From Verrucomicrobiaceae bacterium (lineage in GTDB: Bacteria; Verrucomicrobiota; Verrucomicrobiia; Verrucomicrobiales; Verrucomicrobiaceae), in contig CANNQP010000026.1 in the NCBI GenBank assembly GCA_947507875.1, forward strand, positions 1 through 60,444: a stretch of 60,444 nt of DNA, read 5' to 3'. Under the pieces are notes generated by a model, which was not told the DNA's origin, made no database searches, and saw only the letters and a program-made list of their open reading frames with translations. Below are positions 35,077 to 42,865 of this stretch, one piece after another (position 1 is the first letter of the stretch; each line of letters opens with the position of its first letter). A program made the position numbers and the translations under genes.

Positions 35077-36414
35077 ATGCTCTCTCTTTCCCGCGCCGCC
35101 ACTGTCGCACCTGCCGGTTTCAACCGTTGGCTCGTGCCTCCCGCTGCCATCGCCGTTCACATGTGCATCGGTCAGGTGTATGGTTTCAGCGTCTTCAAAA
35201 AACCGCTCGCTCGTGTGCTCGGCGTGACGGCCCCTACCGCTGGAGACTGGACTGAGGCGGACGTGGGCGTTGCCTACTCCATCGCCCTGGCGCTGCTTGG
35301 GCTGTCAGCAGCCGTGTTTGGGAAGTGGGTGGAGCGCAGTGGCCCCCGCAAGACGATGTTGGCTAGCCTCGTCTGCTTTTGCAGCGGTCTGCTGATTTCC
35401 AGCCTCGCCGTGCGCTGGCACCAACTCTGGCTGCTGTATGCAGGCTATGGCCTCATAGGTGGCATTGGGCTGGGCTTGGGCTACATCGCGCCTGTCTCGA
35501 CCCTGATGAAATGGTTCCCCGACCGCCCTGGCATGGCCACGGGCATGGCGATCATGGGCTTTGGCGGGGGGGCGCTGATCGGTGGACCACTGGCGGAGGA
35601 ATTGATGAAAACCTTCTCGTCCGCTACCCGTGTCGGTGCAGGTGAGGCGATGATGGTCATGGCCGGGCTTTACGCGGTGTCGATGGCCTTTGGCGCCTTC
35701 ATTGTTCGTGTCCCGCCAGAGGGCTGGAGGCCGGAAGGCTGGGTGCCCAAGGCGACGGTCTCCAAGCTGGTCACCACGGCCAGTGTGGCGGTGGACACAG
35801 CCTGGAAGACGCCGCAGTTCTGGCTGCTATGGATCGTGCTGTGCATGAACGTCAGCGCTGGTATCGGCATCCTGGGGCAGGCCTCGCCCATGATTCAGGA
35901 CATGTTTCACGTGACTCCCGCAGCGGCGGCCGGTTACGTGGGGCTGCTGTCGCTCTGCAATCTCGGCGGGCGCTTCTTCTGGTCCTCCATGTCCGACCTG
36001 ATCGGTCGCAAGGGAATCTACTGCATTTATTTCATCCTCGGTGCGGCATTGTATGCCAGCGTGCCTTGGACACAGGGGCGTGGCAGCGTGACGCTGTTCG
36101 TGGCTGCGACTGGATTGATCCTCACCATGTATGGTGGTGGCTTTGCCACCATCCCCGCTTACCTTCGAGACCTTTTTGGCAGCTATCAGGTCGGTGCCAT
36201 CCATGGCCGACTGATTACCGCCTGGTCGATGGCGGCTGTTATTGGGCCACAGTTGGTGGATCGCCTTTCTGTCGCGAACAAAAAGACCATGCCACCGGAG
36301 CAGGCTTACAATTCTATCTTTCACCTCATGGTCGGACTGTTGGTCGTGGGCCTGGTGGCCAACCTCCTCGTGCGTCCAGTGAACAGCAAACATCATCTCC
36401 GTGACAACGCCTGA
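35077..36414 (+). CDS. MFS transporter, oxalate/formate antiporter (OFA) family
   Basis: 445 residues with 12 predicted transmembrane helices. The OFA family pattern is clear: MCIGQVYGFSVFKKPLA in helix 1, then WTEADVGVAYSIALALLGL, GKWVERSGPRKTMLAS, GLIGGIGLGLGYIAPVSTLMKWFPDRPG split over helices 4-5, and GLLSLCNLGGRFFWSSMSD in the second half. OFA carriers exchange small carboxylates such as oxalate/formate; the actual substrate is not determinable. A 34-codon reading frame six bases downstream encodes the small companion protein often found with this family. Confidence 0.92.
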   Translation: MLSLSRAATVAPAGFNRWLVPPAAIAVHMCIGQVYGFSVFKKPLARVLGVTAPTAGDWTEADVGVAYSIALALLGLSAAVFGKWVERSGPRKTMLASLVCFCSGLLISSLAVRWHQLWLLYAGYGLIGGIGLGLGYIAPVSTLMKWFPDRPGMATGMAIMGFGGGALIGGPLAEELMKTFSSATRVGAGEAMMVMAGLYAVSMAFGAFIVRVPPEGWRPEGWVPKATVSKLVTTASVAVDTAWKTPQFWLLWIVLCMNVSAGIGILGQASPMIQDMFHVTPAAAAGYVGLLSLCNLGGRFFWSSMSDLIGRKGIYCIYFILGAALYASVPWTQGRGSVTLFVAATGLILTMYGGGFATIPAYLRDLFGSYQVGAIHGRLITAWSMAAVIGPQLVDRLSVANKKTMPPEQAYNSIFHLMVGLLVVGLVANLLVRPVNSKHHLRDNA

Positions 36415-36420
36415 TTTGCC

Positions 36421-36525
36421 ATGAAAACGCTTTACCTCTTTCTCGCTTGGACCTGGGTCGCCTTGCCGCTGGCTTGGGGGGTCTTTCAGTCGGTGCAAAA
36501 GTCGCTGCCTCTCTTCGGTCCCTGA
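36421..36525 (+). CDS. MFS (OFA family) transporter small subunit, 34 residues
   Basis: The reading frame begins six bases after the MFS stop and ends TGA at 36523-36525. The protein is one membrane helix followed by a short polar tail: the core LFLAWTWVALPLAWGVFQSV, then QKSLPLFGP. The W-V-x-x-P-L-x-W-G-V pattern matches my recollection of the tiny 'MFS transporter small subunit' proteins encoded beside oxalate/formate-type carriers. It is too short for ordinary gene callers. Spacing and topology suggest it packs against the carrier in the inner membrane; its role is unknown. Confidence 0.8.
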   Translation: MKTLYLFLAWTWVALPLAWGVFQSVQKSLPLFGP

Positions 36526-36850
36526 TTGAAGGGCAGTGCCTTAGCCACTGCACTCGGCTTGCATTCGTCAAAAAAGATCATCGGCTCTAGAAAGATGCTT
36601 TCACGCGAATGGAAGCCTTGAGGCCAATGACCCATGATCTGAGCTGTTCGCGAGGAATGAGGCAGGGATGACAACAAAGACTCCACCTCCGAGACAGGGA
36701 CGTTGGTTCCCCGTCGCCGCTTTTGATTCGGCGATCTCCTTCCCATTCGGATGCCTATCGGCCAATGGGCGAGCTGGCGGGTGAGAGAACTAGGGGGGAG
36801 AAGGATGGGCTCAAGGTTTGCGCCATGAAGGCAGCACCGAGTGTCCAATT
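36526..36850. other. Intergenic region, no gene seen
   Basis: 325 bp between two convergent genes. A 6-bp hairpin (36533-36538 with 36546-36551, GCAGTG/CACTGC, seven-base loop) lies just after the small-subunit stop without a T run. ORFs crossing the region on either strand show no family resemblance. I see no RNA gene. Confidence 0.5.
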
Positions 36851-37735
36851 TCACCCCCAGTGCTGCGCGATCTTCCGCTTCAGGAAATCGACACTGCGAG
36901 CGAGTTGCTCCATGCCATCGACGCCGTCTTCGATGCTGATCCAGCTGTTGAAGCCTTTGCTCTTCAGTTCGGTGAAGATGGCATCGTAGTCGTTGAGGCC
37001 TTGGCCGATCTCGCCGTGACGGAGGCGTTTGGCATAGCCTTGAGCGCCGCCTTCTTCTTTGCGGAGATCTTCGAGGGTGCCTTCGGCGAGGTAACGGTCG
37101 CTGGCATGCATCGTCACCACGCGATGCGAGACGCGCTTCAACAGCTCCAACGGGTCCTCGCCCGCGAGGTAGGTGTTGGAGGGATCGTAGTTCACACCGA
37201 AGTTCGGATGATTCACGGCATCGACGAGTTTGCAGAAGACATCCATCTTCTGTGCGAACTCGGGATACTCCCAGAAATCGTCCTTGTAGTGATTTTCGAT
37301 GATGAGCGTGATGCCGCGCTCCTGTGCGTATGGCAGGCACGCATAAATCGAGTCCGCCGCGAGCTTCACGCCTTCGTCGATGCTGAGTTCGGGTCTTCTT
37401 TGGCCGCTGAGCACGCGGCAGTAGCTGCCACCGAGCGTGTGCGTCATGTCGATCCAGCGTTTCTGCTTCGCGATCTCTTTTTCACGGAACGTGGCATCGG
37501 GATGGGTGAAGTCGGGCGAGCAGCACATCATCGGGATGACTTTGCCAGTGTCCTCGACCTCTTGGCGAAAGCGCGGCCAGTTTTTTTCATCAGCCATCTC
37601 CAGGAAGCCTGCATACCACTCCAGGCCCTGTACCTCGAGCGTGGAGGCAAGTTTGATCCATTCGGACACGGTCATGGTTCCTTCTTTGCAAAGGGCGACC
37701 ATGAAGGCTTTGGGGAAGGCAGCGAGTTGGGGCAT
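36851..37735 (-). CDS. Sugar phosphate isomerase/epimerase (xylose isomerase-like TIM barrel)
   Basis: 294 residues from the ATG at 37735 (MPQLAAFPKAFM); the frame extends to 37957 but the added residues are not family-like. The AP-endonuclease-2/xylose isomerase-like TIM-barrel pattern is evident: GLEWYAGFLE, VIPMMCCSPDFTHPD, the metal-ligand glutamate strand ITLIIENHYKD, FGVNYDPSNTYLAGEDP, VVTMHASDRY and a terminal SWISIEDGVDG with the last ligand. A divalent metal isomerase or epimerase acting on a sugar or sugar derivative is likely; the substrate is unknown. It is divergent from a Gfo/Idh/MocA oxidoreductase, a common pairing in carbohydrate catabolism. Confidence 0.9.
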   Translation of the reverse strand: MPQLAAFPKAFMVALCKEGTMTVSEWIKLASTLEVQGLEWYAGFLEMADEKNWPRFRQEVEDTGKVIPMMCCSPDFTHPDATFREKEIAKQKRWIDMTHTLGGSYCRVLSGQRRPELSIDEGVKLAADSIYACLPYAQERGITLIIENHYKDDFWEYPEFAQKMDVFCKLVDAVNHPNFGVNYDPSNTYLAGEDPLELLKRVSHRVVTMHASDRYLAEGTLEDLRKEEGGAQGYAKRLRHGEIGQGLNDYDAIFTELKSKGFNSWISIEDGVDGMEQLARSVDFLKRKIAQHWG

Positions 37736-37966
37736 AGGGGCGAAGAGTTGGGAACCAGAAGCAACGGGACGATTCGTTACAAAAATCTGCCATTGGCTAG
37801 GTCGATCCGCTGCCAATGCCACGACAAAGTGTAAGCGATGTGCGACATGCAGACGAATGGTGTTTGGCGCGTCTTGAAAGTTTGTGCTGAGATGTTCCGC
37901 ACTTTTTTTGCTCCTCGACTCGTCGATCTGCAAAATCGGTGTTTCATGCCGTTTCAATCTTTTGTC

Positions 37967-38995
37967 ATGACCTCTTCAGCTCCTCTTCGAATCGGCATCG
38001 TGGGTGCCGGTGGCATCGTCAAACAGCGGCACATGGCAGGGCTGCGTGCCTTGGAGGGGATCAAGATCACGGCTGTGGCGAATGCGAATCTGGGCAGTGC
38101 AGAGGCGTTTTGTCGTGAGTTTGCCCCTGAGGCCCAGGTTTATCAGCGCTGGGAGGATGTGGTGGACAATGACCAAGTGGACATCGTTTGGGTGGGGGCA
38201 CCGCCACTTTTGCATCACGATGTTGTCTGCTTCAGCCTGGAGTGTGGGAAGCATGTCTTCACCCAGGCACGCATGGCGGCCACGCTGGCAGAAGCTGAGC
38301 GGATGTGGGAGACCGCGATCCGCTTTCCAGAACTTGTGACAGCGATCTGCCCAGCGCCGCATGGCATGAAACATGGGGCGATGGTGACGCAGCTGCTGGA
38401 TCAGGGAGCGATTGGCCGACCTCTGCATGCGGTTCTGCATAGTTTCAATTCGGCGTGGCTGGATCCAGCGCAGCCCGCTCATTGGCGGCAGAAAATCGAA
38501 GTCAGTGGCATTCAGATCCTCACGCTTGGCATTTACTTGGAGGTCATCCAGCGCTGGCTAGGGCACATTGTGGAGGTGGCAGCCCATGGTTCGGTGGTCA
38601 TCCCAGAGCGGCAAGGCTACGAGGTGCGCACGCCGGACTTTGTGAATGTGCTCGCTCGTTTTCGCAGTGGGTTGGAGGCGGTGTTGATGTTCAGCGGTGT
38701 GGCGGCTCACGCTCCGGGAGATAAGCTCTGGATTTATGGAAGCGAAGGCATGCTCAGCTATGACTTCATGACGGATGAGATCGCGCTCGGTCGTGCAGGC
38801 GCACCGCTGGCGGTCGTTCCTGTGCCCACGGCTATGCAGCGTGATTGGACTGTCGAGAAAGACTTCATCTCAGCGGTGCGCGACCCCTCGGCCCCACGTC
38901 CGAGGCCGGATTTTACCGAAGGGGTCTGCTACATGCGGGTTGTCGAGGCGGTCTGGGAGTCTTTGGAGACGGGCAAAGACATCTCTTGTGTGTGA
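37967..38995 (+). CDS. Gfo/Idh/MocA-family oxidoreductase, EKP-lysine-less
   Basis: 342 residues from the ATG at 37967 (an ATG at 37946 is possible). The N-terminal Rossmann fold has IGIVGAGGIVKQRHMAGL. At the place where most family members have the catalytic EKP motif, this one has TQARMA (Gln100-Ala101-Arg102 after CGKHVF), so the usual lysine is missing. The C-terminal substrate domain includes HWRQKIEVSGIQILTLGIYL and AFRSG-like ARFRSGLEAVLMFSG. Probably NAD(P)-binding; whether it is a dehydrogenase or a binding protein is open. It pairs with the divergent isomerase gene across 231 bp. Confidence 0.88.
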   Translation: MTSSAPLRIGIVGAGGIVKQRHMAGLRALEGIKITAVANANLGSAEAFCREFAPEAQVYQRWEDVVDNDQVDIVWVGAPPLLHHDVVCFSLECGKHVFTQARMAATLAEAERMWETAIRFPELVTAICPAPHGMKHGAMVTQLLDQGAIGRPLHAVLHSFNSAWLDPAQPAHWRQKIEVSGIQILTLGIYLEVIQRWLGHIVEVAAHGSVVIPERQGYEVRTPDFVNVLARFRSGLEAVLMFSGVAAHAPGDKLWIYGSEGMLSYDFMTDEIALGRAGAPLAVVPVPTAMQRDWTVEKDFISAVRDPSAPRPRPDFTEGVCYMRVVEAVWESLETGKDISCV

Positions 38996-39062
38996 TCTGT
39001 AATTTTGGGCTTCTTTTGAATCTTACTCAAAGTATGACTGTCGGTGACGTTCCTCCTTTGCC

Positions 39063-41852
39063 ATGCGCTTATTGCTCCTGATTGCTCTTACCTCTGCTGT
39101 GCAGTTCACGGCTCCTGCGGCTGCCCCATCGCCTGACAAGCCTGAACCTCCGAAGCCAAGCCCAAGTGCCCCGGAGCCTAAGCCCACGAAAAAGCCCGAT
39201 GCTCCGCCTAGCCCGGTGCCTACGCCGCCGCCAGCCAAGCCAGAAGATCGCAAGCCATCACCACCACCGTCTGGTCAACCTCAGCCTACCAAACCCGAGC
39301 CGACTCAACCCACCGCACCTGCACCTGCACCGGCGGAAGTGGCCAAGCCAGTGGCCGAGCAAACGAACTCCACAACTTCAAAACCCGCTGCCGAAAAGAA
39401 AAAAAGTGTAGAAGAAGTTATCAAAGGTCACCAGCGCATCAGTGGCTTGTTCGATCTTTTTTTCGATCGTGAGAAGGGTAGTGCAATGCTCTACATCCGC
39501 CATGATCAGATTGGGCCTGAGTTCATCTACTTTACCCACACGCTCGATGGCGTCGTGCAGGCAGGGCACAACCGTGGTGGCTACGGAGATTCAGTGGTTT
39601 TCCATATCGTTAAGGCCTTTGAAAAAGTAGAATTCATCGCGGAAAACACCGCTTTTTATTTTGATCCCCAGAATGCTCTTTCGCGGGCTCGCAAAGCGAA
39701 CATTTCCCATGCGGTGATGGCTAGTGAGCCCATCGTAGCTCAGGATGCAAATGGTTATCTTATTCCTGCGGGTAACCTATTTCTGAAAGAAAGCCTCGTT
39801 ATGGTGAAACACCCTGGGGGTGATGGTGGCAAGGCGGTGCTGGGGCGGCTCAGCGAGACCAAAACCAAATACATCGCCCTGCGTGGATACCCAGACAACT
39901 CTGTCATTGCTGTCGAATATGTTTTTGAAAATGGTTCGCCCACGTGGTCTCTCGACAGCAAAGCCCGTGCGGATGAAATCACGGACGCACGCTACGTGAG
40001 CATTCGTGTTCAACACAGCCTGATCAAAGTGCCCGACAATGATTACAAACCACGCCGTGATGACCCACGCATCGGTTACTTCACCACACAGGTCACCGAC
40101 ATGACCAGTACAGATGTCACACCTTGGCGTGACATGATCCACCGCTGGCATTTGGTGAAGCAGAAGCCCGGTACAGCGCTCAGCGAGCCCGTGCAGCCCA
40201 TCACGTTCTGGATTGAAAACACCACGCCTGTCGAGTTGCGCGATGTCATTCGCGAGGCAGCCCTGCGGTGGAATCAAGCTTTTGAAACGGCCGGTTTCAA
40301 AGACGCCTTGGTGGTGAAGCAGCAGCCAGATAATGCCCATTGGGATGCTGGCGACATCAACTACAATGTGCTGCGCTGGACCTCCTCACCAAATCCACCT
40401 TTTGGTGGCTATGGACCTAGCTTTGTGAATCCACGCACGGGACAGATTCTGGGCGCGGACATCATGCTAGAGTTTAGCTTTTTGACAAATCGGCTGCGCA
40501 GTCAGCGCATTTTTATGGAACTCGGCTTAGCTTCCCCACCAGAAGAAGCGGGGGCCTTCCATGATCCGCGTCGCTTTTGCCAAGAGGCGGGCTTTGCTCA
40601 GCAAGGATTGCTTTTTGGTCAGGCCGCTCTGCGTCTCAGTCCAGAGTCACGGCTGCCGGACATGAAGGCCCTCACCCGGGAGGCACTGATGAAACTGGTG
40701 CTGCATGAGGTGGGGCATACGCTCGGCCTGAATCACAATTTCCGTGCAAGCCATCTTTACGATCCGAAGACCATTCACCAAAAGGAAGTTACCTCGAAAA
40801 CGGGACTCACGGGGTCTGTCATGGATTACATGCCAGCCAACATCGCGCCTGTAGGCGCAGCTCAGGGCGAATACTACATCACCAAACCCGGAGCTTACGA
40901 TCACTGGGCGATCGACTATGGATACAGTGAAGCGCTGGAGGATCCTGTTGGGGAGGAGACCCGCTTGCTGAACCTAGCCGCTCGTTCCCACGAACCCGCC
41001 TTAGCTTTCGGTAATGATGCAGATGACATGCGCCGAGTCGGCAAAGGGATTGATCCACGAGTCATGATTTATGACATGAGTAGCGATCCGGTGGCCTATG
41101 GCACACAGCGTTGTGAGCTGGTGCAGGCGCGTTTGTCGGAACTGCTGCGCAAAGAGCCTGTCAAAGGCGAAACCTGGCAGTCTCTGCTGAATGCCTACAT
41201 CGTGCTTTCGCGTGAACAGGCCGACGCGCTGGTCGCCATCAGCCGTTACATTGGCGGCGTCGAGGTGGAACGTGCCTTCGTCGGTCAGGGAGCCACGAAG
41301 AAGCCTTACACTCCTGTGGAAGCTGCCCGCCAGTTCGCCGCGCTCGATGCGCTGGCTAAGTTCGCTTTTGCCCCAGGTGCGATGCTCCCGCCAGGTGAGC
41401 TGATTGCGCATCTTCAGCAGCAGCGCCGTGGTTTTGAATTCTTCAAAGAAGATGAAGCTCCCAAGCTGCACGATCGCATCGGTCAGGTTCAGCGCTCGTT
41501 GCTCGATCATCTCATGCACCTGGAAACGCAGCGCCGTCTCCTCGATTCAGCGCTTTATGGCAGCCAGGTGCCTTTGGATCAGATCATGCGTCGTCTGACC
41601 CAGGCTATCTTTGCGGGAGATCCGGCCACTGGCCCGGACACGTTGCGGCAGAATTTGCAGAGTGAATACACCGATCGACTGCTGCGCATCGTGAACACAA
41701 ATTCCTGGCCACCCGCGGCTCAGGCACCCGCTTTTGCGGAAATTGAGTTCATTCGCAATCAACTCGAAACGCAGCCTGCCTTCCGTGCAGCGGCAGCTCA
41801 TGCGAAGTTCCTGCTATATAAAATCAAGCGTGGCCTGGATGCCGAGAATTGA
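39063..41852 (+). CDS. Secreted zinc-dependent metalloprotease (DUF5117/DUF4953-type)
   Basis: 929 residues. Signal peptide MRLLLLIALTSAVQFTAPAA, then a ~95-residue Pro/Lys/Ala-rich linker (about 21-115) likely to be extended. The DUF5117-like region (about 120-330) contains ISGLFDLFFDREKGSAMLYI and EFIYFTHTLDG. The catalytic domain (from about 370) has the metzincin motif HEVGHTLGLNHN (His548, Glu549, His552, His558) and a Met-turn SVMDYMPANI. A C-terminal helical region follows. These proteases occur widely in Bacteroidota, Planctomycetota and Verrucomicrobiota; substrates are unknown. Export to periplasm or surface is expected. Confidence 0.92.
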   Translation: MRLLLLIALTSAVQFTAPAAAPSPDKPEPPKPSPSAPEPKPTKKPDAPPSPVPTPPPAKPEDRKPSPPPSGQPQPTKPEPTQPTAPAPAPAEVAKPVAEQTNSTTSKPAAEKKKSVEEVIKGHQRISGLFDLFFDREKGSAMLYIRHDQIGPEFIYFTHTLDGVVQAGHNRGGYGDSVVFHIVKAFEKVEFIAENTAFYFDPQNALSRARKANISHAVMASEPIVAQDANGYLIPAGNLFLKESLVMVKHPGGDGGKAVLGRLSETKTKYIALRGYPDNSVIAVEYVFENGSPTWSLDSKARADEITDARYVSIRVQHSLIKVPDNDYKPRRDDPRIGYFTTQVTDMTSTDVTPWRDMIHRWHLVKQKPGTALSEPVQPITFWIENTTPVELRDVIREAALRWNQAFETAGFKDALVVKQQPDNAHWDAGDINYNVLRWTSSPNPPFGGYGPSFVNPRTGQILGADIMLEFSFLTNRLRSQRIFMELGLASPPEEAGAFHDPRRFCQEAGFAQQGLLFGQAALRLSPESRLPDMKALTREALMKLVLHEVGHTLGLNHNFRASHLYDPKTIHQKEVTSKTGLTGSVMDYMPANIAPVGAAQGEYYITKPGAYDHWAIDYGYSEALEDPVGEETRLLNLAARSHEPALAFGNDADDMRRVGKGIDPRVMIYDMSSDPVAYGTQRCELVQARLSELLRKEPVKGETWQSLLNAYIVLSREQADALVAISRYIGGVEVERAFVGQGATKKPYTPVEAARQFAALDALAKFAFAPGAMLPPGELIAHLQQQRRGFEFFKEDEAPKLHDRIGQVQRSLLDHLMHLETQRRLLDSALYGSQVPLDQIMRRLTQAIFAGDPATGPDTLRQNLQSEYTDRLLRIVNTNSWPPAAQAPAFAEIEFIRNQLETQPAFRAAAAHAKFLLYKIKRGLDAEN

Positions 41853-41875
41853 GCTCGATTTGTGCGAGGCAAAGA

Positions 41876-41897
41876 AGGCCGGGCGAGTGCCCGGCCT
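41876..41897. terminator. GC-rich hairpin between convergent genes
   Basis: A perfect 9-bp stem (AGGCCGGGC/GCCCGGCCT, 41876-41884 with 41889-41897) with a GAGT loop lies 24 bases past the metalloprotease stop and 13 bases before the ppnP stop. No T run follows on either strand, so it is terminator-like and possibly bidirectional rather than a canonical intrinsic terminator. Confidence 0.55.
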
Positions 41898-41909
41898 CAA
41901 GCGCGATCT

Positions 41910-42239
41910 TCAGTCGATAAAGGAGCAGACGTATTCGCAGATGCCGCTCGCTACCGTGATGCTGAAGCCTGACTTGGCAGGCACATCAAAGTACTGACTA
42001 GCGGTGTAGTTTTTCTTTTCCTGGGTGCCATCCAGCACGACCTCGCAGGTGCCAGCGATGATTTCCATACGTTCAGCCTTGTCGGTGCCGAAGTGATAAT
42101 CGCCTGCATAGATCAGACCGAGGGTTTTTTTGCTGCCATCGGCAAACAAGATGGAATGGCTGACGACCTTGCCATCGAAGTAAACGTTGGCTTTGGCGAT
42201 GGCGTTGACGTTTTCAAATTGAACAGGTGAGGCGTACAT
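41910..42239 (-). CDS. ppnP: Pyrimidine/purine nucleoside phosphorylase (PpnP, DUF1255)
   Basis: 109 residues from the ATG at 42239; an in-frame ATG at 42326 would add 29 residues unlike the family. The single cupin domain matches PpnP: NVYFDGKVVSHSILFADG, KTLGLIYAGDYHFGTDKAER, MEIIAGTCEVVLDG and the end PAKSGFSITVASG-ICEYVCSF. E. coli PpnP phosphorolyses several nucleosides to base and ribose 1-phosphate. It converges with the metalloprotease gene and is divergent from the mini-kinase gene. Confidence 0.9.
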   Translation of the reverse strand: MYASPVQFENVNAIAKANVYFDGKVVSHSILFADGSKKTLGLIYAGDYHFGTDKAERMEIIAGTCEVVLDGTQEKKNYTASQYFDVPAKSGFSITVASGICEYVCSFID

Positions 42240-42344
42240 AAGGGCGCGGAGCGTGGCGAGATCGACGTGGGGTGCAAGTGCCGGCGCAAGTGGTTGTAAA
42301 GTCCCGCCATCCTGTCTTGCGCGCATGAGTTAGAGGCGTGATGT

Positions 42345-42788
42345 ATGCCTATGCAGGAAGCCAAAAACACGGCACGGTCACTCGTGCGACTGAGTTACGA
42401 TGGAAGAGTCCACAAGACATTTAGAGGCCATCTTGCGCGAGAGCGTTTTGAGCATGAGGTAAGGGTGCTTCAGTATTTAGAAAAACAGGGCTGTTCCTTC
42501 GTTCCGCGAGTCGTGCAGACTGACCCTGAAACCATGCACTTGGTCACGACGAACTGCGGTAAGCGTGTGGATCATCTCAGTGAGGCCAAGCTACGCCAAA
42601 TCTATGCGGAGCTGGAGCAATATGGCGTCAGGCATGAAGACCCCTACATGCGAAATGTGACTTATGATGCCCGTTTGGGGCGATTTTGTCTGATCGATTT
42701 TGAGTTTGCTACGATTCTTTCCCAACCAGATTTGGGCCCCCCACCGCCTGTCCCAGATCCTGTCGAACTAGGGCCGCGTGGATGGTGA
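42345..42788 (+). CDS. Miniature protein-kinase-fold protein
   Basis: 147 residues; a GAGG box lies about eight bases before the ATG. The essential kinase elements occur in the right order: Lys24 in VHKTFR (beta-3 lysine), Glu38 in ERFEHEVRVL (helix C), catalytic loop HEDPYMRN (His97, Asp99, Asn104; canonical HRDxxxxN) and metal-binding IDFE (Asp118; canonical DFG). The glycine-rich loop and the helices after the activation segment are missing, so it resembles compact Bud32/RIO/LPS-kinase-like folds rather than a Ser/Thr kinase. It ends in a Pro-rich tail. Whether it phosphorylates a protein or a small molecule cannot be told. It may be co-transcribed with the following gene (77 bp). Confidence 0.75.
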   Translation: MPMQEAKNTARSLVRLSYDGRVHKTFRGHLARERFEHEVRVLQYLEKQGCSFVPRVVQTDPETMHLVTTNCGKRVDHLSEAKLRQIYAELEQYGVRHEDPYMRNVTYDARLGRFCLIDFEFATILSQPDLGPPPPVPDPVELGPRGW

Positions 42789-42865
42789 AAGTAGCATCCT
42801 AGGGCATTTTCTAAACGAACAACTCTTGCCGCTGGTAAGGGAAAAGCCCATAACCTGCGTGCTCC

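Noticed and set aside
37788..37820. CATTGGC...GCCAATG dyad between the isomerase and oxidoreductase genes
   Set aside because: Seven-base arms with a 14-base spacer are plausible for an operator but common by chance in a 230-bp region; no further support.
36818..37834. 338-residue plus-strand frame over the isomerase gene
   Set aside because: The minus strand encodes a recognisable TIM-barrel isomerase throughout; this frame is its complement and has no family motif.
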